From positions 29,148,761 to 29,212,760 of the forward strand of contig JAVTVX010000012.1 of assembly GCA_033439265.1 (NCBI GenBank): 64,000 nt of DNA, given 5' to 3'. The notes under the pieces are model-generated. The model searched no databases, was not told the DNA's origin, and was given only the letters and a program-made list of their open reading frames with translations. A program made the translations under genes and the position numbers. Each line of letters opens with the position of its first letter. Positions within the stretch are counted from its first letter, which is position 1. Of the stretch, positions 1 through 11,430 are shown piece by piece. Source of the stretch: Dillenia suffruticosa. Taxonomy: Eukaryota; Streptophyta; Magnoliopsida; Dilleniales; Dilleniaceae.

Positions 1-598
1 ACTACTTTATGTAATATGTATGAGACATAAGTGCCTTGAAAAGGAATGCTTGTTCAGTAGTGGTTTGCTAACCCTTCTCAATAAACATTTTAGATCCTGC
101 AAAGCCAGAGTGTCAGATATCGAGTAGCTCTAGTGAAGTATAAGGTGAGGGACCGTAGTTCCTACCCCCAACCACATACTTGACGTGTAGTTGTTACTTT
201 GTTTTAGTTTGATGTGATGTGTACGGCTTTATGCTCTTTTTATACTTGCGATGGAATATGCTCTTTTTATACATTGTTAGTGCTATTGGTTGGACGTTGT
301 TGGCTGGGTCAGAAGAACCACAAGTTCGTGAGCCCCAAGTGGCATGATTGGCTATTTTCGAAGGGAGAATATTCGATTTTCTGAAAAAATTTAGAAAAGG
401 TCGATTTTTTTTTTTTTTTTGGTTGAAAAGGTTGAAATTTAGAAGTTTTTATACCTATCTTCTTTCTATGTTTTTACACACAAGGATTGCGATCCATAGC
501 TCGCTATCTCGTGCATACCATGTTTTATTTAAATCATGTCTAAACTTCTATTCAAGCATGCCTTCTTGTAAGGAGGGGATACCTTAATAGAGTGTCGT
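1..598 (+). repeat. probable 3' part of an LTR (gypsy-like remnant)
   Basis: No coding signal is seen. The stretch is followed at 605-618 by a sequence resembling a tRNA-Met primer-binding site, so its right edge near 598 would be the end of a 5' LTR whose start lies before the window. A poly-T run lies at about 404-420. The LTR reading is inference: the partner LTR is not visible. Confidence 0.35.
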
Positions 599-604
599 CA
601 TAAT

Positions 605-618
605 TAGTATTAGAGCCC
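605..618 (+). other. decayed primer-binding site (tRNA-iMet type)
   Basis: The sequence TAGTATTAGAGCCC differs from the usual plant retroelement site TGGTATCAGAGCCC at two positions, both transitions (G to A and C to T). Its place between an LTR-like end and a gag-like segment supports the call. Confidence 0.4.
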
Positions 619-620
619 AA

Positions 621-1230
621 ACACTTAGGATTTTTGCTCCTAGGATTTGAGATTAAAACGTGATGTTATATTTATGAGAGACGTTGTTTGGCAAATACCT
701 CTTCTTGCATACATAATAGGTTTACAGCTCCATCAAGACTGTGACCCTTACCAGTAGGTTTGATTATGGTAAACCTCGAGACGAGTACAGGGTTGAGAAT
801 CAGGACCTACACGGCTTCAGTCTCTAACACGAGAGGACCAGCCGATATAGGGAGGGAATTGGTAACAGATAGGGCAACTACGCGGCAGATGCAGCAGACT
901 TTGACTGGGTTGTTGGATGCTCGTGATCCAATATTGTGGGACATCCGCAGGTTAACTAGGAGATTAATTCAGTGACTATTACCATACATAGTCCCCCAGT
1001 TTCCACTCAGCCTATATCTGATATAGTGCTAATGATTCATGTGACAAGCATGAGTACAAAGACAGAGGCAGTGCACCCGTGACAAACATGAGTCTGGGGG
1101 TAGGGTAAGTGGCCGAGATAAAGATCGGGACAAAGAGGACTCTGGCATAGACAGGGAATGGAGGGACCACCCTAGCCGCGCCAAGACTTTTTTTTTTTCT
1201 TTTTTAGGGGAAATTGCATCAATGCCAAGC
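621..1230 (+). pseudogene. leader and gag-like remnant of an LTR retrotransposon
   Basis: A short frame from about 766 to 975 encodes a polar Thr/Arg-rich peptide. A second out-of-frame piece, around 1105-1190, is rich in Arg, Asp and Lys. Position after the decayed primer site suggests the start of gag, but I recognise no capsid or zinc-knuckle motif. The remnant is cut off before COP1 at 1370. The TSD of COP1 (gagga, 1365-1369) shows that COP1 inserted into this older sequence. Confidence 0.25.
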
Positions 1231-1369
1231 AAATATTTTGTGAGAAATTGCGGGGAAATCCAAATATAATATCTTAAATCAATTCTTTTAGGGGCACATT
1301 GAAATCTATTTCAAAAACTTTCGAAAGTAATTGATTATTTAAAAATTTAAGGAAGAGCTATTTAGAGGA

Positions 1370-1493
1370 TGTTAGATTTAATCGCACATGCAAAATCGTA
1401 AATAAATAAATCGGAATTTTTTGGGTAAATACCTCTATAGGGCAGTCTCCAAAAAATCCGACCGGAGTCGCGATATTTCTCGAACGGAGTGCC
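1370..1493 (-). repeat. COP1 3' LTR, internally deleted
   Basis: About 124 bp match the inner part of the COP1 5' LTR (7572-7695), including the shared words TTAATCGCACATGC and ATACCTCTATAGGGC. Beyond 1493 the match stops and 3' UTR-like sequence begins, so roughly 330 bp of this LTR are missing compared with the 458-bp 5' copy. Confidence 0.75.
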
Positions 1494-2150
1494 GGTCTCC
1501 AAAACTTCTAGAAATAGCCGAAAGTATTAAAAGTACAAGAGATCTCACCCAATGGATCTTGGGTCTCACATAGTGGGAACGAGAATCAAGATCAAACTAT
1601 CATCTCAAATAATAGCTCCCACTATCCCATGGTTATCGCATCACACGTGGTATAAAACACGTGTTACAGTGTTATTCCACTGCATATGTCAGATTTCTCT
1701 AATACTGTACAGATATGAGATTCAATCTACATATAAGATTTTACCTAGAGATCAGAGAGAGTATCTCAGAGACAATATCACTAATCGTAGGTGATATCTG
1801 AAATCTCAAATCTGATTACTTACAGACAATATGGATGTAGGTATTTTTATGTCGGTCATATCGCACATGATCTCATCGTTAATACATATCAGGGCGACTT
1901 ATGTTCTAGTAAGGCCACTCTCAAAACTTCTTACAACTAGAAACCGTCTCATCCCCACTCATCTAGAGACGGAGGTAGTCACTCGCGTGAGAGAGTCGAT
2001 CACACCTGCTTAACATATCTTTTATCACAATATATCACAATATATGACAATTAATAAGTGCCAGAAAAATAAACTTGTGACCTGATGATGCACGTATGTC
2101 ATATATTTCAGTAAGTATCAAAAAACAATATATAATGAGAAATGTTAAAA
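1494..2150 (-). other. COP1 3' untranslated region
   Basis: Non-coding. Read on the minus strand it matches the COP3 stretch 56440-57110 segment by segment: a CGACTCTCTCAC word, the AACATAAGTCGCCCTGATATG word, GATATGACCGACAT, and TACTTTCGGCTA. That two copies retain several hundred bases of alignable non-coding sequence after RNase H is typical of copia families with long 3' UTRs. Confidence 0.65.
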
Positions 2151-3740
2151 TATACTAGACCCAATGATTTATAGTCTCACAAAAGAATATCTCACAATGG
2201 GTTTTCTGAAGGGTTCAGTCACCATACTGTATGTCATGGTATACTTAAATATCATAATACCCTTCTCGGTAGTGTTTCTGATGGAACGGTCTCCAATATC
2301 AATGTGTTTGGCTTTAGTATAATACTTAAATCCCCGGTTTTGGCAATGGCGGTCCGATTATCACAATAATCATCACTAACCTCCCACTATCTGTCAAACC
2401 CCTGAGTTTTTCAGAAATTTCTGGAGTCAAATGCTCTCCTAAACTGCTACTGAGTATACCACAAACTCAATTTTTATCATAGATAGAGCATACAGGTTTG
2501 CTCCTTACTACTCTAAGAAGATGAAACCTGATATCATTTTGCATTCATTCATATCGCTACTTCCAGTTGGCGTCTGAATACCCAACCAAAACACAAATCA
2601 CCTCCTCTGTAACACATGGAGAGGTCCACGGTTCCCATAAAATATCTCAAAATCTTTTTTCATTGTTCTACAGTGATCCTTTCCAGGATTTGATTAATAC
2701 TTATTCACCAAACTGACTGCAAAACTAAAAATCTAATCATGTATACCTCATCGCATACATTAGACTGTATATTGCACGTGTATGCCTCATTACACACACT
2801 ATAATGCATATTGCACTGTAATAAGAGATTCTACTCATCTCCTTTATTTCTTTAGAAATTTTAGCACACATGTCAAGAATCAGGTTTTTATCTTTAGCGA
2901 TAGAGTATATATTAAGTTGTCATCGCTTATCTCGAAATACTCGAGAATCTACCGGATGTAAAACTCTTGTTAAAGAGTTAACACCATTCTCAAGCGATCC
3001 CTCTGGATCCAAAATTTGAGAATAAACCAAAACCTCATCTATGAACAATAACCGTATTACAATGGTCATTGGATACTCTCTATTATTCCCGACCAACAAA
3101 AATGTCACCCACATATGAGAATATGATCATAAAGGAGTCATTGGGATATATAAGATAGACACAATGATACTACCGATCATTACACAATCATAAGATATCA
3201 CCTCCTCATGAAATCTCATGTGCCACTGCCTGGATTATGGCTTAAGGTCGTATATTGATTTCCAAAATTAACAGACCTTATCCACATGATCTACTGAACG
3301 AACCCAGAGGGATCCTCTATGCAGACGCCTCATCTAGACTTTCATTACTGAAAGCGGTCTCTACGTCCATGTGATGTATTCCAGATCAATGTTCATGACA
3401 ATCGCTAAAAGATAAACGGATCGAGATAAATTAAACTACGACTCCTTGATAGTCTACCCCTCAGTCTAAGTGTAACCTTTGGTTACTAGACGGGTTATAT
3501 ACCTATTTATCAATCCGTTGACATTTTTCTTGATCTTGAGAACCTACTTATTTCCAATAGTCCTTTTGTCCTCAAACAAATCAACTAGGTCTCGGACCTC
3601 GTTGATTCTCATTAACTCCTTCTCTTCATTTATGAGCTTAAACAAACGGTCTTTCACAGAACTCTCGAGAGCTTCTTGAACCGTTTTAGATTTCTTATCA
3701 TCCTCAAGAGTCACAATGAGGGGCTCACCTCTCAATCGGA
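2151..3740 (-). pseudogene. COP1 reverse transcriptase and RNase H remnant
   Basis: Heavily broken copia polymerase region. The start of the reverse transcriptase region is clearest at 3735-3544, where IVTLEDD, the EALES-like segment and a terminal TIGNK match the COP3 peptide at 54.8-55.0 kb (IVTLEDDEEP, then AIGNK). Near 2150-2220 the RNase H tail can be followed: a P-F-KP segment corresponding to DPFTKP in COP3, then SLGL just before the end. No YVDD motif or intact frame could be read between. The matches are to COP3 inside this window. Confidence 0.6.
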
Positions 3741-3799
3741 AAGCAACGTTTAAGTATGCATTCTCGATACTCTTACGATGAGAGAAAAATCTTTATCTC

Positions 3800-4800
3800 T
3801 CGATGGATCAAGATCTGTAGCGGATTCTTGTATCCCGCCGCTGGGCTTCCCGAGCCACTAGACTAATCATCTCATAGAAGGTAAGGTCCAAATGGATTTC
3901 ACCTCTATTAGGAAAATCATTCTTAATAAATATGGTATGAGACTCAATCTCGATTATAGTACCGTTCATATGTTTGCCTAAGAACACATTTTCTCGCAGG
4001 CCTAACTCGCCGTGTGAATGCAAGAAATCGCAGCACAACCCCATAATCTCAAGTGGTTAAGTAAGATCAGGCTACTTCCTTGTCCATAGCACAAATGGGG
4101 TACTGACTGCAGACTTTAATGAGACACATTTGAGGACGTAGGCTATAGTCAATAAAACATCTCCCCAATGGGAGTCGGACATATTGATCTGCGCCATCAT
4201 AGACCTCACAATTTCCAATAAATTAATTTTTCCTTATCTCGGCTACTCCGTTTTACTGAGAAATAGCATGAATGGTTAGTAATCTCGAAATACTCTTCTC
4301 GAAACAGAGTTCCATGTGTAGTATAAACTAATACTCGCACCCCCGATCGGCTCTGAGAATCTCCACTCTCAAATCTAACTGATTTTCAATCTCGCTAATA
4401 AACCTCCTGAAGTATTCCGATGCTTTAGACTTGAGTGAAATCAGTTAGATGAACCGAAACGCGTGTAAGTGTCTATGAGCATCATAATATACACAACTCC
4501 ATTTCTTGCTCTCATACTCATTAGGCCACAAACATCACAGTGGTTCAACTGCAATAGAGTCTCATCTATGTAATTAGATATAAAGGCAATAGAAGAATGA
4601 CAAAAAACCATTAGAAGGAGTAGCACCCAGTACAAATAACCATCATGGGTTAAAACCAAAACAAATCAAAAGGGTGTCATATTAAAAAAAGATGATTTTT
4701 TTGCATATCCTAGGCAATCTCAGATAAGGTACTAAATTCAAGTTTCGTCGAATGCCTGGAGTATAGATAACATCATAGCAAGTATTGGTCCCTCTAATGA
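3800..4800 (-). pseudogene. COP1 integrase and linker remnant
   Basis: At 4659-4441 the peptide LNHCDVCGLMSMRARNGVVY corresponds to the first-Asp region of the integrase core (HSDICGPM in COP3), with the Asp kept and neighbours changed. At 4044-3808 the post-core linker is readable (FLGKHMNGTIIEIES, NDFPNRGEI), again colinear with COP3 (EEHTDGTVTEIES, NDFLKRGEI). Several stops and shifts separate the pieces. The second Asp and the Glu of the DDE triad were not located with confidence. Confidence 0.65.
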
Positions 4801-4879
4801 CGACACATGCTCCGTCCTTGACGTAAGTCCTCCTAACTTGAGGATTCACTCGGCAGAACTCTGTTTACGCGCTCCTATC

Positions 4880-5900
4880 TCGAGCTACGTGGTTGGTGTC
4901 TCCTGAGTTTACAATCCACAAAGGAGAGAAATCAGCAAACCTCACAATAAATGAGACGAAGCTCAAGCCATGTAAAGAAGAAGGACATTCTTTCCACTCA
5001 TCACACTCACGAGAGAAATTACCAAGTCTATCTCAAATGTAGCACTTCTCATTGGTCTGTCAAAATTCTTCTTCCTGCACTTTTGTACCTTGTTGTCGGT
5101 TTTCTCGGATGATTTTTATTGCCTAGATCTCAAGTCTTCTTCACATGCTTATATTGTTGGCTTGGCGCCATGGGAGTCCTCACTTGACTCCTTTGAATAA
5201 GCATGACTTGAGTGAAGTGTACTCGCCTCTAGACACTCCTTCTTGAGCTCACAATACCTATTGACATTAGCGAAAGTGCAAATACTCTCATCACGTGTGA
5301 GATAGGTTTTCATGATTTTCCATGAATCGGGTAAAAACTGAACCACACCTAATACTTGAATCTCTTCTGGAATAGACTCATTCATATTCCTAAACTCGGC
5401 GATCATACTCAATATTTATATCAAATGTTGTATCAATATATGATCAGTCATTTTCTTTTGCATCCACACATTAAGAGCTGAAGGAAGCAACACAATGCTC
5501 TTATAAGGATATTGCTTGTAGAATATTCGTATTTCTCAACTCGGCGATCATACTCGACATTTGTAGGATATTGTTCGTACAACGAGATCAAGTCATTGTG
5601 TATGCCTCTGATAAGAATTGTCCTAACTCGGTTATCTTTTTCTTTAATACACGATAGATCTCATTATCTCGTCTATCCTGATATGCGGTGCCCTCCCTGG
5701 GGCCCACCAGCTCGTGTTTCAGAATCTCAAACTGATTTTGCTCCTTGAGAATAAACTGAATCTATTGATATAAAATCTCACAGATCATATCATTCAGTTT
5801 GCACTCCTTGCAAAATCTAATACGGCAATTCTCAATGCAGTAAAGAGACATTTGTGACTTATCGATACTTATTCTCACATTTTGTGTACCCTACAAATCA
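4880..5900 (-). pseudogene. COP1 gag and protease remnant
   Basis: At 5412-5149 the frame contains VLGVVQFLPDSW, the conserved core of copia gag (UBN2 type), matching VLGVIQSLPDSW of COP3. At about 4935-4895 the protease segment can be read as LWIVNSGDTNHVARDR. The family motif is VDSG, so the catalytic Asp is replaced by Asn (a G-to-A change on the coding strand). The N-terminal part of gag, towards 5900, is not recognisable by eye. Confidence 0.7.
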
Positions 5901-7559
5901 TCAAAACCAAAATGATTCGAATATAGACCCTAAAGCGAGCGTACGAGTCAATGGATATCATACACCACAACCCGGAATCGCATCTCATCATTCGGAGTTG
6001 GATTTGACTCACAAAAAACCCACAAAAAAGTTACAAATATGGAGGTAGAACCCTTAAAAAATTGAAAAATTCAATTCAGGCAACCAGAAGAGTCGCCAGG
6101 GCCCACACGCTTCGCCACACGCCGGCGGCGCACCTCCACATGCCGACAGCACGCCTCCATGCGCCGACAGCTGCCTGGCACACACGCTAAACGCGCAGCG
6201 CACCACACATGCTCCGCTACACGTCTGACGTGGCTCAGCTCGGCTCGGCTCGGCTCACGTGCGCCCAGTCACGGTGGGCGGCTCATGCGCCTTCATGCGC
6301 TGAGCCGTGTTGCTCAGGTTGGTGACCGGGTCGGTCAATGAGTCAAGGTTTGACAGACCGTCTGGTCAACGGGTCGGGGTCCAACCCGGCGTGTCGGTGT
6401 GTGGGTCAAGATCTGACCTGAACAGTGACCTCGCCCCCCTTCACGCGCCTGGCTCGAGCGTGAAGGACACCTGCCCGTTCCTTGGCTTCTGATGCGCCTC
6501 TCTGTGCGTATAGTGCATGCACCAGTAGGTTGGGCCTCTTCTTCCTTACCCGACGGGTGCTGTAATAGGTTTTTCGACCCGGTTGCCAGAAAACTTATTT
6601 TCGGGCATTTTTTCATGCAGTTTTCGACCGGAAAAAAATTGTTAGGCATGCTCCAAATATTCTCATCTCGATTTTAGGAAGATTTAAGCCGCAAGAGTGT
6701 CGGATAGGGGTGTTAATGACACCGGGTAGTGTCACAGATACCCGTGACACTACCCGGTCAAAGCTAGAGCCCGGGCTCGGTCAAACCGAGCTCGAGCCGA
6801 GCTCGGGCTCGGGTAGCTGGGTATCGAGCTCGAGCTCGAGCCCAGCTGTGTCGAGCTCGAAGGCTAGACGAGCTACCCGAAATATTTTATTTTTTTTTAA
6901 ATAAATTATATATATAATTATATATATATTTTTTTAAAAAAATTATATATAAAATTATATTTTTAGGTATATTTTTTAAATATATTATCTATACCACCCA
7001 AGGACACTACCCGACGACACTACCCGATGACACCCGACGACACTTCGAGCTCGAGCTCGAGCTTGAAAAATACAAACTCGGCGAGCTCGAGCTCGAGCTC
7101 GAGCTCACCTAAAGTACATCGAGCTCGAGCTCGGGTATTATGATACCCGAGCTCGACCCGGGTGTCATAACACCCCTAGTGTCAGATCTACATAACCAAG
7201 TCTCGGCCCTCCGCGGCCATTTGGAAATCCAAGTTTTCAGTATGCGAAACTCAAATTTAAATGCATGAAAATATACATCAGGATGCGTGAAACACACATA
7301 AACCATTTTCATGCGTCGATCTATTCTCTAAAGCCATAGATCTTAGGTTTTAAAATTCGTGCGGTCACAAACTTCAACTAGACTTTTAATGGCCTAAAAA
7401 TGCTTGAAAAACTCAACAAAAGTCATTTCTGTAATCCCTAGACCATGGGTATTCCTACAGTATTCTTGGATTCATGAAATTTATCCATGATCTGGACCCC
7501 AAAAAATTTTATACCCCAAAAATAATTCCCAAAATAATTTTAATTAAATCCAACAATCA
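5901..7559 (-). other. COP1 5' leader with GC-rich segment
   Basis: Non-coding stretch between the primer site and gag. The part at 6080-6480 is markedly GC-rich, unlike its AT-rich flanks, and carries repeated CGGCTCGGCT and GGTCAACGGGTCGG words. hAT1 is inserted at 6705-7178. Several short frames here are considered chance. Similar GC-rich leaders occur in plant copia elements; whether this one has a packaging role is unknown. Confidence 0.5.
6705..7178. mobile_element. hAT1: short non-autonomous hAT element (MITE-like)
   Basis: 474 bp flanked by 8-bp duplications GTGTCGGA (6697-6704) and GTGTCAGA (7179-7186), 7 of 8 identical. It begins TAGGGGTGTTAATGACACC and ends with the near-complement GGTGTCATAACACCCCTA, the terminal form and TSD length of hAT transposons. 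It has no transposase. Inside are long runs of GAGCTC/CTCGAG self-complementary hexamers on both arms around an AT-rich centre (about 6890-6990), so either strand could fold back on itself. Confidence 0.8.
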
Positions 7560-7571
7560 CTCTGATATCAA
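7560..7571 (-). other. COP1 primer-binding site
   Basis: Read on the minus strand it is TTGATATCAGAG, one change in the core from the tRNA-iMet-complementary TGGTATCAGAG used by plant copia elements. It sits directly inside the 5' LTR edge at 7572. Confidence 0.65.
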
Positions 7572-8023
7572 TTTTGGATTTAATCGCACATGCGGAAGCG
7601 TAAATAAATAAATTGAAATTTTTTGGATAAATACCTCTATAGGGCGCTCTCCAAAAAATCCGATCGGAGTCACGATATTCCTCGAACGGAGTGCCGATCG
7701 GGATGGTGATCACATGATCAAACCACCACCGCAAATTCACATACCTCAACCCAAATCCGGTGATTCTTTTGACGAATTAGATTTTTCTATGCAAAAAACT
7801 CTAACCCTCATATTGTTTTCTCTCTCAAGAGAGATGTTCTCCATCTCCCTCAACCTTAGCCGCCTTCACGATAGGAGAATAGTAGGCCTGTCACGTAGGA
7901 CTTTCATTAGGGTCAATTAGGCTATAATCATGTGTGGTTAAGTATGTGGTTAATGGGAGTAGTAAATGGGATAATCTCATTATCCCAAGAATGACCAAAA
8001 TGCCCCTCATTGGGCATACATAA
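7572..8023 (-). repeat. COP1 5' LTR (main part; outer 6 bp at 17571-17576)
   Basis: The inner 124 bp repeat the 3' LTR (1370-1493). The remainder is interrupted by GYP1, which lies between 8023 and 17571. Removing GYP1 and one cataa copy gives about 458 bp, with the outer edge at 17576 followed by the TSD gagga. The outer end reads TATTGG on the coding strand, consistent with a TG-to-TA change of the standard LTR start. Confidence 0.7.
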
Positions 8024-8035
8024 TGTAACACCAAG

Positions 8036-8074
<39 letters not shown>

Positions 8075-11000
8075 AGAGCCAAAACGAAGCGTTTTGGCCC
8101 TCCCCAAATTTGATTTAGGGCTAAAGCCCCAAATTCCTTTCTCTCTCTTTCTCTCTCTCTCTCTCTCCCCCGACCTTTCATCTTCCCGTGGCTCTCCTCC
8201 TTCGGCTGCTGGCCCGCGCCTTCCACCGCCACCGCCGCCGCCTTCTTCTTCTTCTCCTTCTTCTTCTCCTTCTTCTTCTTCCCTCGCAGTTTCTCTCTCT
8301 ACCTCACTCCATCTTCTCTCACTCTCGCGATCTCCCACGATCGCCCCCTTTCCGCCTCGCCGCACACCGCCGCGAGCCACGATCGAGCACCACCGCACGC
8401 CGCGAGCCTCCTCAAGCATCGCCTTCAATCATAGCGCGCGACTGCAGCACCTTCTGCAGCGCGATCCCCCAGCCCGAGCCTACAACGCGAGCCCAGGCCG
8501 CGAGCAGGACCCAGCTATAGCGCTAGCCCAGGTCGCGAGCAGGACTGAGCCCACGAGCGTGAGCCCAGGCCGCGAGCGCGAGCCCAGGCCGCGAGAGCGA
8601 GCCCAGGCAGCGTGCATGGGCGCGCGGACCAACGCACGAGGGTGCACAGGCGCGCGGCCCAGCGCACGAGAGCGCGGCCCAGCGCACGGGCACGCGGCCC
8701 AGCGTACGAGCGCGCACCAGCACAGCGCACCAGCGCACGGGCGAGCACCAGCCCGCAGGCCCATCAGCAGCAAGCCCACGGGCCCACCAACCCCATCAGC
8801 TCGTCAGCCGCAGACCTATCACCTGCAGGCCCACCAGCCGTAGGCCATCAGCCCGCTAGCCCATCAGCCCACTGGCCCACAGACCAACGAGCCCGCTAGC
8901 TGTAGCCCACGAGCCCGTGAGGCCCGTGACAGCCCACGAACCTCCACTTTGGTAAATGACTTAGGGTTTTGCTTCGGATCTATGTGTTTGGATCTAACAA
9001 ATAAACCTTGTTTTGATAGGAAACCCTACAGACTTTGGAGTGACCGAAGCAACTTTCGGACGAGACTCGGCGCTTCGAGAAAACCCTAGGTGAGGAGATT
9101 TCGGCTCTAACTGATACTTTGGATGAATTTAGGATTGAATCTAAGATGAAATGTTCTGTCTATGTTTAGAGTGTAAGTGGAATGTGAATAGAATACAAAT
9201 TATGAGATGATTATTGTGACTTTGAAAGTTAAGTATAGAATGTGACACGAATTAAATAATCTAATACGAAAGAAGCGTATTATAGAATCACAAAATCATG
9301 TCGAGTGAATTCGAATCACAAAATCATAAAAGTATATGGGTTGTAGGGTTGGATTGAAATGAGCAGTAAAGTGGAAGATATTGTACATTTCATATCTTTC
9401 GGATAAAGCCTAAAGATGCTTGAGAAAATGATATTCAATTTTGATGATCTGATTAGGTTGATCTTTTTGGAGACTCGAGGAAGCAGATCAGATTTGATTG
9501 GTTTTGAAAATAGGGAGTGACCACCCTCCCTAGAACGGTGAGTGGGACTTTGACATTCGCTATTGATTGAAAACCATGTTTCAAAAATACTTTTAAATGA
9601 CATATTTCTGCAAATGTCTGATTGTAAGAATTTTCGAATATTTGATGAATGTTTTGTGACCTTTGGAGTGTATTAAATTTTGACTTTATTGATATGCATC
9701 CATGAGTTTTGATAATTGAATATTGTGCCATAATTTCGACATATTGATATGTTTTAATGCTTCCACTACATTAGCACATGGTTTTAAATGGATTTACTTA
9801 CACATTTGGGCTGTATGCCCGGCCGACTTTATGATATTATGTTTTGGGCTGTATGCCCGGCCGACTTTATGATATTATGTATTGGGCTGTATGCCCGGCC
9901 GACGTTATGATATTATGCATAGGGCTATATGCCCGACCGACTGGTGATGGGATACATGGGGCCACGTGCCCGGCCGATATGATATTGTGATCCGTAGCTA
10001 CGAAGGACATCTGGTAGAGGCACCCCTTGTGCCCGGATACGCTTCGGCCGGAGGTATCCGCCAGATCGTCGTGTGTATGGGTGCCCCAGGTTGACCCTCA
10101 TCGGAGAGGACGTTGAGTACTGTTTCGTCTAGCACCAAGTGGGGGCACCATACACGGCCGACTAGTTATATGTACATTATTATTATTTACAGGTTAGTTG
10201 GGGTAGTCTGAGGCCAACATTGGGGTAGAGAGCCATTATTTACTACTTGCATTTGGAAAAACCCCCAATGCGCCGTTCTTGGTCGAGGTAGACCATTGCC
10301 GGGAATATTTCATTGGCCGGCTCTTCACGATATTGATGTAAATATTGGATGCATATCTTGCTTTTTGATGTGTACGTATTATATGTGATTTTGAAATAAC
10401 ATGATCGGTTTGCACACTGTGGATATTTTCTTATGCTTTGACACTCCAAGTTCACAATAGATATTGATAGTATGATGTCAATCCCCTCACTTACTGAGTA
10501 TCCTCCCATAGATACTCACCCCTCACTTTCTTTCCCACAGGATTAGTGTTGGACCGAGGAGATATCACTGGATTTGGGTATGGATTTTTCCATCTCTTCC
10601 GCTATGATAATTGATGATATTGTTATGTATTGAAGATTTTAGTTTGACCATTCCATTTATCTAAATTTTTGGGATGACTGTATAAATTATGGACATTTAT
10701 TCTTGAAACTCTCGTATTGATTTATTTCTTTGCATTGAGGCATTTGTAAATATTTAAAAAAAATAACTTGGGAATTTATTTTCAATATGCGTAGAATTTA
10801 AGTCCGCTTGGGGTGGCGACTGCTCATGCTCTAGTTGGGCATGACAGTAGAGGTCTGTTGCTAGGACTGCTAGAAACTTTATAGCCTTGCGTTGTTCTGG
10901 ATGTTGGCCGTGGTATTTGTTGACTTTGGAGAGGCCGGGATGGCCAATTGCTTATTTTTACAGGATGAATGTCATATACAGGTGAAATTGTACAAGGGAA

Positions 11001-11102
11001 ACCTCTGATTTATGGGGAGGTTCTGCCCGATTTTCTGTAAAAATACAGCCGGCATCCAGGGACAACGGACGACTGTTCACGATCCCGGTTTGGGGCGTGA
11101 CA
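8024..11102 (+). repeat. GYP1 left (5') LTR
   Basis: In order: A-run at about 8038-8071; CT-rich tract 8140-8290; GC-rich block 8290-8940 of repeated GCGAGCCCAGGC and GCACGAG words; donor-like GGTAAATGAC at 8951; AT-rich middle; tandem repeat 9808-9986; acceptor-like TTTCCCACAG ending at 10540; hairpin at 11035-11048; end GGGCGTGACA. Long frames in the GC-rich block (8094-8843 and the opposite strand) are low-complexity and not believed to be genes. Confidence 0.9.
9808..9986 (+). repeat. tandem repeat in GYP1 left LTR, about 38-bp unit, 5 copies
   Basis: Each unit starts GGGCTGTATGCCCGGCCGAC and ends in an AT-rich TTATGATATTATG spacer. The last two units are divergent and the last is shortened. 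The right LTR has one more unit. Confidence 0.85.
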
Positions 11103-11109
11103 GTTCGGT

Positions 11110-11121
11110 TGGTATCAGAGC
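11110..11121 (+). other. GYP1 primer-binding site (tRNA-iMet)
   Basis: TGGTATCAGAGC, an exact match to the common plant tRNA-iMet-complementary core, 8 bases after the LTR end at 11102. Gypsy elements usually have a small gap of this kind. Confidence 0.85.
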
Positions 11122-11430
11122 TCTTGGTTTAGAGATATGTTTTATAAAATGATTTGAAAACATTCCCAAGTAACTTGATTTTAAAAGTCCTCAATGCATA
11201 AGAGTTTCATACAGTCATTTATATCCCTGCATATGGTCTTTGACATATGAGTTTATCTATTTTAGAGGGTTAGATACTAATTCTTATCTAACCTAGCATT
11301 TCTTCATTTTCAAAGAAGGAACCAATGGAGAGGGTTCTTAAATTGATGATTTCATTCATTTTAGGGGGTTAGTTGTACTAACTCTAATCCTTGAACAATG
11401 CCTAATGAGAATTCTTATATTGCGGAACCA

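Noticed and set aside
6335..6649. 104-codon frame in the COP1 leader
   Set aside because: Falls in GC-rich leader sequence with no domain; other frames across the same bases are equally open.
8094..8843. 249-codon Pro/Ser/Ala/Arg-rich open frame
   Set aside because: It lies in the GYP1 LTR, begins in a CT repeat, is low in complexity, and long frames occur on both strands over the same bases. The right LTR copy breaks the frame differently.
9808..9986. repeat array considered as CRISPR
   Set aside because: Units are directly adjacent with no unique spacers, inside a plant LTR.
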